Of a stretch of DNA of 52,710 bases, positions 17,870 through 27,235 are shown one piece after another. Both the position numbers and the translations under genes were made by a program. Origin of the DNA: Leptospira sp. (lineage in GTDB: Bacteria > Spirochaetota > Leptospiria > Leptospirales > Leptospiraceae); NCBI GenBank assembly GCA_002786225.1, contig PEQN01000021.1:1-52710 (forward strand), written 5' to 3'. The notes beneath the pieces were generated by a model. The model did no database searches. It had not been told where the DNA came from and was given only the letters and a program-made list of their open reading frames with translations. Each line of letters starts with the position of its first letter. Position 1 is the stretch's first letter.

Positions 17870-20623
17870 TCAATAGCTTAGTAAATCTGAGCTTACCTTT
17901 TTCTTTCTAGCTAGAATTTCTTCTTGAGATTCTTCTTTGATCAATTCATCAGGAGTAATCTTGAAAATGGATTGGCCCTTAGTGATAATCTTACCATCTG
18001 AGTCTTCCATAAGATTCTTTATTATGGTTCCTGAAAATGGAACAGATATTTTGTTAAACATCTTCATAACTTCGATGATGAAAAGAGGCTGTCCAGCTTT
18101 GAATCTATCACCCACCTGTACGATAGGAGGAAGATTGGGAGCTTCTCTCGCGTAAAACATACCACCCATAGGTGCAATAATTTCATCACTACTAGCCTTA
18201 GGCGGAGGAGTTAATGCTTTAATAAATGCATCTCTGGTTTTAGCAGTTTTAAACTCTTCTGGAACAATTAATTCGAGATGGTCATCCACTTGTATCTTAG
18301 AGAAACCAGACTTCACTCCAATATTTGGAATGATTTTCAATAAATCGAGACCTAATTGAAAACCTGCATGAGCAGCTTGGACTTCCTTCCACTTATCAGC
18401 TGTAAGCTTAGTATTTGCTAGAGCGGATGAAGCATATAGAGTTTTATTTAATTCATTCCAATTTTTTGGGAATCCTAATTTCGAAAGATTACTATAAAAA
18501 CTTCTAGCCTCTCTTAGAATATTTTCATCATGATCCCATATCATTTCGGAAGCTGGATCGTTTTTACGATTTTCTAAATGTAAATAGTGATAGAGTGAAT
18601 CAAGAATCTCTATAGGATTGATAGTGAATTCTATTTTCTTATCAGAATTCCATGATTTACCATCATGAAGCCCAATAAAGCCACCAAGAACATGAGGATT
18701 GGAAAAAAGCTTTTCTAGTGGTCGAGTTAATAGAGTCTCCTTTTTCTTAAGAATCGATTTTTCTGGTGCACTAGCCTTTGAAAGCAATTCATTCCATAAC
18801 AATTCCATATCAACATCACGATTGATTGTCTCAAGAGCACCTATACCAGCGAGGTAGGCTGTCATAAATTGAGTAGATGGTTTTGCCATCGCGTCTTTGC
18901 CAAGAAACCAAGAAGCTAGTCCATAATGTACCGAAAGATTTGTTTCGAGATTTTGACCACGAAGCTCTGTTGTTCGCAAAATATTAGTTAATCTCTCTAG
19001 GTTATCTCTACGATTCACACCATGAGTGATCACAAGAGCAATGTTGGAATCATAGGCCCCTGCTAAATTGTAATGGACGAAAGCTCCTGTGTCGGGGTTA
19101 CGAGTTCCGATACCTTGGTCATCTCGAATCTCATCGGAGGATGGATCAGACCAAGAATTAATCAAACCTCCAGCATGTGGCTGCAAGGATCTATTCGTAG
19201 CATTAATTCGAACTTCTGCACCAGAGATATTTCGAACAACTCGCACAGGTTTAGGAACTCTTGGAGCATGAAGCGAGATAACTGCCATAGCTTCTATCAA
19301 TGAATCTAAGTAAAATACCTCAGAAGAGTTAGCTGGGTTTTCAAATTTTAACCTGTAAGCCATCTCTGTAACTCTGTGTTCTACTTGTATCCTAGTATTC
19401 ATCTCCATAAAGAAGTGATTGGTTCCTTCCACTATTGATTCAAAAGTTGAAACAGAATTCAATTGAACAGCTGCACCAAAAACCTCAGCCTGTGTTTCCA
19501 TTTCTTGTAAGCACTTCAAATCCTTTTCTAAAACAGCTGCCTTGCTAGGAGAATGAGTTTTGTAATTCGATATTTCTTCGTGCAGTTGTTCTTGAGTTAA
19601 AGATAGTTCCAAAAGCTTTTGCTCATGCATTTGAACCGAACAATCTCTACCGCCTAGAGATAAGCACCAAGCCCCATTTCCTATAACTTGTATTTCATTG
19701 TGACGAGTGTTTTCAATGTTAAGTTCAATTAAAAAGTTTCTATTTGAGCCAGGAGCGACCACTTTGGATTCAGCAAGGATTTCCATAACAGCAGATGATA
19801 TTTCTTCTTTTGTTTGAATTACTCTTTGTCCCTTTCCGCCTCCGCCTCCAATATACTTGAAACGGATTCTTTTGCCTGGAAATTTTTTCCAGATTTCTTC
19901 TGTTCCAATTTCTGCTTCTTTTTGTAAATCAGCTATGGTAACAAGTTCTTTAGATTTATCATAAGACGCTTGCAGCAATAGCTCCGCATTCTCTTCTATG
20001 GATACAGTATCCTTATAAGAAAATTCTAAAGAATGTTCTTTAGCAAGTTTAATAAGAGTATCTTTTGTATTTCCGTATTTACGAACAAGAGCTAAGGCTG
20101 TTACATTATCTACACCTGGAGTTACAGACACATCTAAGGAGCGAGCTAATTTCTTAGCCTCATCTTTAGCGCCTGCTTGGCGAGCAACATGAGAGGATGG
20201 TCCCATGAATGTAATACCAGCCTCTTCAATTGCTTCAATAAATTCCGCATCTTCAGCCATAAATCCGTAGCCTGCAAAAATATGAGTGTATCCATTGTCT
20301 TTTGCAATACCAATGATTTGATTGATTCTTTCTAATTTTTCCTCCGCACCTGCACCCATATAATCAGGAACTCTATGAACATTGTCGGGAAATTCAAAAT
20401 CACGTAACTCAGGAGCAAGAGCTTTGGGATAAACAATAGAGTCTTTTTCAGAAAGTAAGATTCCATACTCCCTTACTCCACTTACTTTGAAAACTTCAAT
20501 AGCTTCCTTACGAACAGGTCCTCTACATACGATAAGACATTTTATACTACTTATATCAAAGGATCTTATCCATTCAGAATGGGAGTCTTTGAATTGAATT
20601 CTTTTTAAATTTTGATCGAGCAT
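17870..20623 (-). CDS. Acyl-CoA carboxylase biotin carboxylase/biotin carrier fusion (alpha-type subunit)
   Basis: ATP-dependent biotin carboxylation and biotin carrier in one 917-residue chain. The biotin carboxylase part (about 25-590) has the Gly-rich loop GGGGGKGQ, RDCSVQMHEQK with the catalytic Lys, and MEMNTRIQVEH with the active-site Glu, Asn and Arg. A non-conserved stretch of about 60 residues (roughly 185-245) interrupts the ATP-grasp domain before the Gly-rich loop, and VEHRVTEM replaces the usual VEHPVTEM. A long linker domain (about 600-830) precedes the carrier domain, where Lys854 in EVMKMFN is the biotinylation site. The gene lies two bases after the carboxyltransferase gene, so the two form one enzyme. 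The acyl-CoA used (acetyl, propionyl or longer) cannot be read from the sequence. Confidence 0.88.
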   Translation of the reverse strand: MLDQNLKRIQFKDSHSEWIRSFDISSIKCLIVCRGPVRKEAIEVFKVSGVREYGILLSEKDSIVYPKALAPELRDFEFPDNVHRVPDYMGAGAEEKLERINQIIGIAKDNGYTHIFAGYGFMAEDAEFIEAIEEAGITFMGPSSHVARQAGAKDEAKKLARSLDVSVTPGVDNVTALALVRKYGNTKDTLIKLAKEHSLEFSYKDTVSIEENAELLLQASYDKSKELVTIADLQKEAEIGTEEIWKKFPGKRIRFKYIGGGGGKGQRVIQTKEEISSAVMEILAESKVVAPGSNRNFLIELNIENTRHNEIQVIGNGAWCLSLGGRDCSVQMHEQKLLELSLTQEQLHEEISNYKTHSPSKAAVLEKDLKCLQEMETQAEVFGAAVQLNSVSTFESIVEGTNHFFMEMNTRIQVEHRVTEMAYRLKFENPANSSEVFYLDSLIEAMAVISLHAPRVPKPVRVVRNISGAEVRINATNRSLQPHAGGLINSWSDPSSDEIRDDQGIGTRNPDTGAFVHYNLAGAYDSNIALVITHGVNRRDNLERLTNILRTTELRGQNLETNLSVHYGLASWFLGKDAMAKPSTQFMTAYLAGIGALETINRDVDMELLWNELLSKASAPEKSILKKKETLLTRPLEKLFSNPHVLGGFIGLHDGKSWNSDKKIEFTINPIEILDSLYHYLHLENRKNDPASEMIWDHDENILREARSFYSNLSKLGFPKNWNELNKTLYASSALANTKLTADKWKEVQAAHAGFQLGLDLLKIIPNIGVKSGFSKIQVDDHLELIVPEEFKTAKTRDAFIKALTPPPKASSDEIIAPMGGMFYAREAPNLPPIVQVGDRFKAGQPLFIIEVMKMFNKISVPFSGTIIKNLMEDSDGKIITKGQSIFKITPDELIKEESQEEILARKKKVSSDLLSY

Positions 20624-20625
20624 GC

Positions 20626-22275
20626 TTATTCGAACTCCCTTTGGATTCCACCCATAGCTGAGGGTTGGTAACGTTTCATTAAATAATTTAGATTCTTCGC
20701 AAGAACTCTGCGAGTAAATCCTGGAATGATAATACTGGATACAGAACCTAAGGCCAAAGCTTCTTTTGGATTCATCAGTTCTCTTTCATATTGTTGGGAA
20801 ATTTTCATTAACTTTTCATCACGGATACGAGCAGCCTCATCACTAGGCATTCCTTTAGCTGTATTGGCTTTGAATTCCTTGTGTAAGGCACCGACCTCAT
20901 CCTTGTAAACATATTCCTTTCCAGCAGGACCCATAACAGCGATTCGAGCTGTTGGAAGGGCAAATACGAGATTTGCTCCTGTGAAATAGGAATTAAAGGT
21001 AGCATAAGCACCTCCAAAAGCATTTCGGATAATCAAAGTCATACGAGGAGTTCTTAGATCAATAATAGAATCAAGAAGTTTGCGACCTTCTAAAACTATA
21101 CCATTGTGTTCTTGGTCTTTGCCAGGAAGAAAACCTGTTGTATCCTCTAAAAAGATCATAGGAATATTATAGAGATTGCAAAATCTTACAAATCTTGCAC
21201 CCTTTCTCGCTGCACCTATATCGATTTGACCAGAAGATACAGCAGAATTATTAGCAAGAAATCCGACCACATGTCCGCCTATTCTTCCGAAGGCTGTGAT
21301 CATATTCCTTGATCTTTGAGGTTGTAATTCAAAGTATTCACCATGGTCACAAATTTGTTGAAGATAGAGAGTGATATCGAAAGGAGTATTCATTCCAGTA
21401 GGCGAATTGAAGGTCTTACGAAACAAAATGTCTTCTTCATAAGTGAATCGATCTATAGTATCAGAAGTAGGATGAAAAGGGGCATTCGATCTATTGTTAT
21501 CTGGTAGATAAGAAAGCAATCGTATTGCCGTTCTAAGACTTCCAAGCTCATCCCCAGTTACTAAGTCAACCACACCACTTTGACCATGTACCTTGGGTCC
21601 ACCAAGATCATCAGCAGAGATGTCTTCACCGAGTACACTTTTTACAACACCTGGACCTGTTAAACCAAAGAAAGTATTTTCACACTGAATCATAAATGAT
21701 CCCTGTCTTGGAAGATAGGAACCACCACCAGCGTTGAATCCAAACATCAACATGATACTTGGGACTGCACCAGAAATTTTACGAAGTGCTGTAAAAGCGT
21801 CCGAATAACCATCTAGCCCACCTACACCAGCTGGAACATAGGCACCGGCTGAGTCATTCATTCCAATAAGAGGGATTCCATGCTCACCAGCCATTAGAAT
21901 GTGGCGTGCTAATTTGTTTCCATTGGTTGCATCCATGGATCCTGCTCTAAGGGTAAAATCATGTCCATAAATGGCAACATCACGATCTTTAATTCGAATA
22001 ATGCCTGTTACAATGGATGCTCCGTCTAGGTTGCGACCCCAGTTTTGGTAGAGGATATTGGGTTCTTCTTTGGTAAGAACTTTAATTCTTTCCCAAACAG
22101 TCATTCTATGTTTAGAATGCTGAACTCGGATGCGATCTTCCCCTCCGCCAACAAAAGGCTTCTTTACTAGGTCATGACCGAGTTCAAGAGCCTCTTCATA
22201 GATACCTTTCTTGGTGGTATTTTCTTGGGTTAAATCTTTTAAAGGATCATTCAGTGATAGTGTGGTGTTTTCCAT
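20626..22275 (-). CDS. Acyl-CoA carboxylase carboxyltransferase subunit (beta type)
   Basis: Transfers CO2 from biotin to an acyl-CoA. The 549-residue protein has both crotonase-like halves of the PccB/MccB family. The N-terminal half includes [14 protein letters not shown], the oxyanion region [18 protein letters not shown] and [14 protein letters not shown]. The C-terminal half includes [41 protein letters not shown] and [15 protein letters not shown], with the paired Gly-Gly-Ala motif expected for acyl or biotin binding. It starts with ATG 22275 and is first in a two-gene operon with the biotin subunit. It resembles methylcrotonyl/propionyl carboxylase beta subunits more than AccA/AccD, but the substrate is not settled. 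Confidence 0.92.
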   Translation of the reverse strand: MENTTLSLNDPLKDLTQENTTKKGIYEEALELGHDLVKKPFVGGGEDRIRVQHSKHRMTVWERIKVLTKEEPNILYQNWGRNLDGASIVTGIIRIKDRDVAIYGHDFTLRAGSMDATNGNKLARHILMAGEHGIPLIGMNDSAGAYVPAGVGGLDGYSDAFTALRKISGAVPSIMLMFGFNAGGGSYLPRQGSFMIQCENTFFGLTGPGVVKSVLGEDISADDLGGPKVHGQSGVVDLVTGDELGSLRTAIRLLSYLPDNNRSNAPFHPTSDTIDRFTYEEDILFRKTFNSPTGMNTPFDITLYLQQICDHGEYFELQPQRSRNMITAFGRIGGHVVGFLANNSAVSSGQIDIGAARKGARFVRFCNLYNIPMIFLEDTTGFLPGKDQEHNGIVLEGRKLLDSIIDLRTPRMTLIIRNAFGGAYATFNSYFTGANLVFALPTARIAVMGPAGKEYVYKDEVGALHKEFKANTAKGMPSDEAARIRDEKLMKISQQYERELMNPKEALALGSVSSIIIPGFTRRVLAKNLNYLMKRYQPSAMGGIQREFE

Positions 22276-22345
22276 AAATAGTATTATACCTGGATAGATT
22301 CTTCTTCCAGATTTTTAAAAATACAGAAAAAAGAAAGATATTTTT

Positions 22346-22675
22346 CTAAGTAATGGCTTCTTCCATAGTTTTACGAATATGGAACATTGTGTTTAGGTCC
22401 ACGATTTCGAAAACTTTCTCAACGGCAGGCTTGAGATTGGTTAGAATTAATTTATTTTCTTGTTCCTTGGAATGTTTTAGGGAGGCAACTAGGATTCTTA
22501 GTCCTGAGGATGATACAAAGGGAACATTTTCTAGATTGATGATAATTGTCTCAGTATCATTTTTCTGAATTTCTTGGAGGAAGGCCTTTTCTATCTTATG
22601 AATGCTGTGAACATCCATATTTCCCATAATATAAATAATCTTAGAGTGTTCTCTGATTTCTACTTTAAATTCCAT
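22346..22675 (-). CDS. STAS anti-sigma factor antagonist (RsbV-like)
   Basis: A compact 109-residue STAS domain. The motif VPFVSSSGLRILVASLKHS contains the serine (Ser57) whose phosphorylation switches binding in RsbV/SpoIIAA proteins. It lies 12 bases after the stop of the GAF/PP2C/ATPase gene. The likely logic from family knowledge is that the ATPase domain phosphorylates this protein, the PP2C domain removes the phosphate, and the free form binds an unknown target. The gene is the last of a three-gene minus-strand operon. A second STAS gene lies in the chemotaxis operon at 9.3 kb. Confidence 0.9.
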   Translation of the reverse strand: MEFKVEIREHSKIIYIMGNMDVHSIHKIEKAFLQEIQKNDTETIIINLENVPFVSSSGLRILVASLKHSKEQENKLILTNLKPAVEKVFEIVDLNTMFHIRKTMEEAIT

Positions 22676-22687
22676 ATAATAATTCCA

Positions 22688-25420
22688 TTATTTAAGTTTT
22701 TTCTCTAGAAGCCATACATTGGTATTTTCTTCTCTCTTGTATTCAACCTTATCCATGAGCCTTTCCATGAGAAAGACACCAAAGCCACCTCTTCTCTCTC
22801 CAGTGAGATTGGCTTCCACAGAGGGTGGTTTTACTTCCTTGCGGATAAATTCTTTCCCATTATCTTGGAGCCGAACTGTAATTTTACTGCCATCAAGGCT
22901 TATAGCACAAGAAATAGATGGGTTATCCAACATTAAATCTTTATAACCATGGATTACTATATTTGTAGCAGCTTCGTCACAAGATAGTAAGATGTCTTCC
23001 AATATTAAATCAGCTATGTTGCGTTCTCTCAAACAATCATTCACAAAATCCCTAAGTTTAGGAATTTGAGAAGTTGTAGCAGGGAAAACCCTATTGAATT
23101 GAAAGTCATCTTTAAACTTCAAGATCATAACCGTAAAATCATCAAATTGCTCTGCTCCATCTGCATATTCAACAATTAAATTGTACAATTCATCGATTAT
23201 TTGTTGAGAACTTAAGTGCTTTCTATTGATGATTTCTTGTATAAATCTCTCTAAGCCGAATTCCTCTTGGGTAGAATCTTTTTCTTCTATAGCTCCATCC
23301 GTATAAAATACAAAGAGATCACCTGGTGAAACCTTGATATTTCCCCCATGATAGTTTCCAACAGGAACCACGCCCAAGGGTGCACCTTTTCCTTTTAATA
23401 ATTCATAAGATTGATCCGATTTGATCCAAATTTGATCATTATGCCCTGCTGAGGCATACTGTATCTCCATAGTTACAGGGTCATAGTGGATGTAAAAAAG
23501 TGTTACAAACATACCTGATTGGGAGTCTTCATAAATCAAAGAGTTAGCTTGAGTTAGAATCTCGTCAGGTAAAAGTAAATGGTTTCTAGAAAGTGTTCGG
23601 ATGATGGAGGAGGATATCGCCATAAAGATAGCGGCAGGTAAACTCTTACCTGAAACATCCGCAACTAGGAAGGCAAATTGCCCATCTTCATATTGGTGTA
23701 TATCATAGAAGTCACCACTGACTTCCTTGGCTGCAACCGATTTCACTCCTAAATCAAAATTGGAATGAGTTGGAATTCGATCGGGGAGAATATTCTTTTG
23801 TATGTTTTTAGTGATTTCAATTTCTTTTTCGATTGCTTTTTTAGCAATCATCTCAATCCCTAATTTGATATTTTCATATCCTTTGATCAATTGTGAACTA
23901 ATTGTCTTTAGAAGCATGAGATCATTTTCACCAAATGGACCTTGTGTCTTCTTGCCTGAAATACAAAGTATTCCAAAGGGCTTATTTCCAGAGATGGAAA
24001 GTGGCAAGAGGATATGAGATCCAATAATGAATTCTTTATCTAAATAATCTTCAAGGCCATCCTTAAGACCTGTAGAGCTAACGATGGTATTGTTGTATAG
24101 AATGGATTCAATAATTACTGAATCTCGGATAAAATTCTCTTTAAACCATTCTTCCTTCCCATCAATGATTGCAATAACTTCTATGACCTGTTTAGCTCGA
24201 TTCACTATCATTGTAGCAACAATGGATGCGTTCATTTCGTTCGCTATAATTTGATTTGATTTCTTGATAAGGTCAGCTTCTGTACGGGATTCCATTACAG
24301 CCTGTCCAAGTTCAAATAAAGAAGCCAGGGTATTAACTTTTTCTTTTAAAGTATGATTAGTTTCTTCAAGATTGTTCAAGAGTTTGGTTTTCTGAATAGC
24401 AAGCGCGCAGGATGTTGCAAAACTTAAGAATAAATCTAGATCTGCCTGCGAAAAATTGTTTCTATCAATTGTATTGATAGCTTCAATAATACCTATGACT
24501 TCATCTTCTACAACTAAAGGTGCAGCAAGAATATTTCTTGTAGTGAAATTCGATGCCTGATCTACCTCTCTAAAAACACGAGGATCATTGATTGCATCAT
24601 TGATGATCATTGGTTTACGAGAGATAGCAACAGATCCCGCTATTCCCTGTCCCATAGGAACTTTGATTTTGGAAATTTCTTCTTTTTTGTCGCCAGTTAC
24701 TATATGAAAATATAAATATTCCTTGCTAGGATCAACTAACATCAATGATGACCCTTCGGAACGAAACACTGATTTCGCTGATTCCATAATAGATTCTAAA
24801 AGGGAATTTAGATCTAAGGATGAGTTAATCAAACCAGAAACACGAATGATTTCTTCTGTTTGGTATTCTAATCGATTGTTTTTTTGATGAATATTCGAAT
24901 TATCTAATAATAAAAGGATGGATGTTATTAAGGAGGTATATACATCTTCACTAGATTCAGAAGAAATAGAATCTCTGAGCAATAAACTTAAGTTAGAGGA
25001 ATAGTAAGAGATCAATTCAAAATCTTGGGTGGAAAAATTATCAAAATGATTGATTCCTTCTAAAAGGAATACACCTAAATCTAAAATTCCTGTTTCTTGT
25101 CCAAGAAAGCAGGCAATATAAGACTCAGTGATAGTGATATTTTTCTCTTTGAGAGTAGATCCTTTTTTTAATAAAAGGTTCTTGCGATTTTTGAATATAT
25201 GCTTAGAAATTAGATCAGTAATACTACCCTGTTCTGTCTTGCCATACTTAACCAATTGACCATTCTCATTGATTAAGTAAAAGGCTCCGTTCTTGGCTCC
25301 AACTAAACGTTTCGCCTGACCTAAAATAAAATCAAGAATGTCAGCAAGTTTTGGGTCATGCCGAACATAAACTTTATCTGTTTCCGAAGAAACAACTATA
25401 GATTGAGATTGAAGATCCAA
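22688..25420 (-). CDS. GAF-domain PP2C (SpoIIE/RsbU) phosphatase fused to an RsbW-like ATPase
   Basis: Soluble 910-residue regulator. Three GAF-like regions are seen: about 25-175, 200-350 (best match, with VPMGQGIAGSVAISRKPMII and AAPLVVEDEVIGIIEAIN) and 365-525. The PP2C/SpoIIE phosphatase domain (about 545-735) has the metal-binding motifs EVSGDFYDI and VADVSGKSLPA plus SAGHNDQIW and FYTDGAIEE. The C-terminal GHKL ATPase (about 770-905) has the N box DEAATNIVIHGY, DNGKEF in the G1 position and GGFGVFLMERLMD. It thus carries both the kinase and phosphatase sides of a partner switch. The start is TTG 25420 with AAAGGA upstream. Neighbours on both sides (coiled-coil protein, STAS) are nearly contiguous. 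The signal sensed by the GAF domains is unknown. Confidence 0.92.
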   Translation of the reverse strand: MDLQSQSIVVSSETDKVYVRHDPKLADILDFILGQAKRLVGAKNGAFYLINENGQLVKYGKTEQGSITDLISKHIFKNRKNLLLKKGSTLKEKNITITESYIACFLGQETGILDLGVFLLEGINHFDNFSTQDFELISYYSSNLSLLLRDSISSESSEDVYTSLITSILLLLDNSNIHQKNNRLEYQTEEIIRVSGLINSSLDLNSLLESIMESAKSVFRSEGSSLMLVDPSKEYLYFHIVTGDKKEEISKIKVPMGQGIAGSVAISRKPMIINDAINDPRVFREVDQASNFTTRNILAAPLVVEDEVIGIIEAINTIDRNNFSQADLDLFLSFATSCALAIQKTKLLNNLEETNHTLKEKVNTLASLFELGQAVMESRTEADLIKKSNQIIANEMNASIVATMIVNRAKQVIEVIAIIDGKEEWFKENFIRDSVIIESILYNNTIVSSTGLKDGLEDYLDKEFIIGSHILLPLSISGNKPFGILCISGKKTQGPFGENDLMLLKTISSQLIKGYENIKLGIEMIAKKAIEKEIEITKNIQKNILPDRIPTHSNFDLGVKSVAAKEVSGDFYDIHQYEDGQFAFLVADVSGKSLPAAIFMAISSSIIRTLSRNHLLLPDEILTQANSLIYEDSQSGMFVTLFYIHYDPVTMEIQYASAGHNDQIWIKSDQSYELLKGKGAPLGVVPVGNYHGGNIKVSPGDLFVFYTDGAIEEKDSTQEEFGLERFIQEIINRKHLSSQQIIDELYNLIVEYADGAEQFDDFTVMILKFKDDFQFNRVFPATTSQIPKLRDFVNDCLRERNIADLILEDILLSCDEAATNIVIHGYKDLMLDNPSISCAISLDGSKITVRLQDNGKEFIRKEVKPPSVEANLTGERRGGFGVFLMERLMDKVEYKREENTNVWLLEKKLK

Positions 25421-25429
25421 ATATTCCTT

Positions 25430-25741
25430 TTATGGTCGGCCGAATTTTAAAGATTCCTCTCGAAGTTTTTTATTAGCAACCTCGAGCTGTTTAATTTTAT
25501 CTAAGGCAGACATCAATTCATCTCTTGACAAACCGGACACATTGTTACTAGCTTGGACTGTCTCTTGCGCATTTTTAAGCTCTAACCTTGAATAATCGAT
25601 AATTTGCTCATACATGCGGATGATTTCATCTGAATTTGAAAGTTCTTCTTCATTCAACTTTAGAACTTTCTCATATCCTTTGATTATATCATTTTGGATT
25701 TTAATTTTCTTTTTCAAATCATCTATATTTTCTTGAGACAT
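25430..25741 (-). CDS. Small coiled-coil protein, first gene of the partner-switch operon
   Basis: A 103-residue, highly charged protein without membrane segments or known catalytic motif. Heptad-like patterns run through residues 1-65 (IDDLKKKIKIQNDIIKGYEK and onward) and 75-98, separated by a short polar stretch (NNVSGLSRDE), so two coiled-coil helices are likely. AAGGA precedes the ATG by about nine bases. It lies nine bases ahead of the GAF/PP2C/ATPase gene. The conserved-looking position suggests it is a structural or sensory accessory of that regulator, perhaps tethering it. This is inference; no family is recognised. Confidence 0.7.
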   Translation of the reverse strand: MSQENIDDLKKKIKIQNDIIKGYEKVLKLNEEELSNSDEIIRMYEQIIDYSRLELKNAQETVQASNNVSGLSRDELMSALDKIKQLEVANKKLREESLKFGRP

Positions 25742-25767
25742 ACATTTTCCTTGCTACTAAACAAATC

Positions 25768-25793
25768 TTGACACGGAGTACAACTGCTAAATC
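25768..25793 (+). promoter_or_regulatory. Possible promoter of tRNA-Ala
   Basis: TTGACA (25768-25773) is a perfect -35 box. The best -10-like sequence, TAAATC (25788-25793), is only 14 bases away, shorter than ideal, and would start transcription close to the tRNA 5' end at 25808. Tentative. Confidence 0.35.
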
Positions 25794-25805
25794 CTGACGA
25801 CATAT

Positions 25806-25880
<75 letters not shown>

Positions 25881-25945
25881 GGACTCCACTCATTTTTTCC
25901 CAGTTCCAAGTATTTCTGTCAAATTCTTTTTTCTGGATTAGCTGA

Positions 25946-26659
25946 ATGATATTTTCTTACGAACGTAAAGGACAAGCCGAAGGACCTGAGGTTTTCATAT
26001 TCCAAGATATCTTTGATCGAAAGCAAAATCAAAGAGACATCGGCAAACCACTAGAGCCATTTTTTAAATTAATCTATATTAACCTACCAGGCGCATGGGA
26101 ATGGACTAAAATCGATGTTATGAAAGATTTTAGTAAGCAATTTGATACAGAAATCCAACCCTTATTAGAAGAATCAAGCAACCAAAAGATAGCAATTTGG
26201 AGTGGGGCTAGCTTTCCTTTTTGGCAATACATCCTAAAGGATCAAATAGATAGATTTAAGCTAGGAGTTCTTTTCAATCCTGAAATGCAAAAAATAAGTC
26301 TCTATCCTTTCTTGCAGGATTTCTTTAAGAGTTTTAAAAAAAAATCAGTATTTAGCTTGTGGGACTGGATTTCTCTCCAACCTATCCTTCTGCATTTGCA
26401 AATGATTCCCAGAAAAGCAGTTGATACCCTTCCTTTTCCGATTCTGCATTTAAGGTCAGAGGATTTGAATAGACCCTTAGAAAAAGAAGCAAATGATTGG
26501 AGTGGTATTTCTATACGTTCGGAGTGGTATACCTTTCCCTCAGAAGATTTTGTGACGATTAAAAGCTCAACTGCTGTTAAAAAACTTTTACTTTCCCGAT
26601 TTGCTGAAGAATCCAAGATAAAAAAAGATAGGATTTGGAGTATACTGCTCCAATTATAG
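25946..26659 (+). CDS. Conserved-looking protein of unknown function upstream of def
   Basis: A 237-residue protein with no signal peptide or membrane segment. It is rich in Trp and Phe. Alternating strands and helices ([41 protein letters not shown]) are compatible with an alpha/beta fold such as the alpha/beta-hydrolase fold. No Gly-x-Ser-x-Gly nucleophile elbow is present; the nearest sequence is WSGASF. It stops 13 bases before the peptide deformylase start, so the two are probably co-transcribed. The ATG at 25946 has no clear ribosome site. I do not recognise the family. Confidence 0.65.
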   Translation: MIFSYERKGQAEGPEVFIFQDIFDRKQNQRDIGKPLEPFFKLIYINLPGAWEWTKIDVMKDFSKQFDTEIQPLLEESSNQKIAIWSGASFPFWQYILKDQIDRFKLGVLFNPEMQKISLYPFLQDFFKSFKKKSVFSLWDWISLQPILLHLQMIPRKAVDTLPFPILHLRSEDLNRPLEKEANDWSGISIRSEWYTFPSEDFVTIKSSTAVKKLLLSRFAEESKIKKDRIWSILLQL

Positions 26660-26672
26660 ATTTAAGAGAACC

Positions 26673-27212
26673 ATGGCGATTAGAAAAATATTAAAAATTG
26701 GAAATCCCCTACTTCGTTCTATCAGCGAAGATGTAAAAGAGGATGAAGTACTTACTAAAGATTTTAAGAAACTACTGAAAGATATGTTTGAGACTATGAA
26801 ATATGCTGATGGTGTTGGACTTGCGGCACCTCAAATCGGTGTTTTGAAAAAAGTAGTAGTTGTTGGGTCGGAGGAAGATCCAGAAAGATACAAGGGTGCC
26901 CCCGAAGTTCCCCGACAAATTATTTTGAACCCAATCATTGAACCTCTAAATGAGCCTACAGATGGTTTTTGGGAAGGTTGTTTATCTGTTCCAGGAATGC
27001 GTGGTTATGTGGAACGTCCAAGTAAAATCAAAATGACTTGGAGAGATGAGAAGTTTGCTGAGCATATTGAGATTATATCTGGCTTTAGAGCAGTCGTTCT
27101 GCAGCATGAATGCGATCATTTATTCGGTGTTCTGTATGTGGATAGATTGAAGAGTCCCAAATTGTTCGGCTACAATGATGAGATCGATACAAATGGAAGA
27201 GATTTAGATTAA
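26673..27212 (+). CDS. def: Peptide deformylase
   Basis: Removes the N-terminal formyl group from new proteins with a metal ion. All three family motifs are present: [10 protein letters not shown] (about 47-56), EGCLSVPG with metal ligand Cys103, and QHECDHLFG with ligands His145 and His149 and the catalytic Glu146. The 179-residue length suits a type of deformylase that includes the well-studied leptospiral enzyme. The gene follows the unknown 237-residue protein by 13 bases and precedes the RND pump gene by 23 bases, with AAGTGAG just before the latter. Confidence 0.96.
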   Translation: MAIRKILKIGNPLLRSISEDVKEDEVLTKDFKKLLKDMFETMKYADGVGLAAPQIGVLKKVVVVGSEEDPERYKGAPEVPRQIILNPIIEPLNEPTDGFWEGCLSVPGMRGYVERPSKIKMTWRDEKFAEHIEIISGFRAVVLQHECDHLFGVLYVDRLKSPKLFGYNDEIDTNGRDLD

Positions 27213-27235
27213 ATCAAAAAAAGTGAGAAACTATT

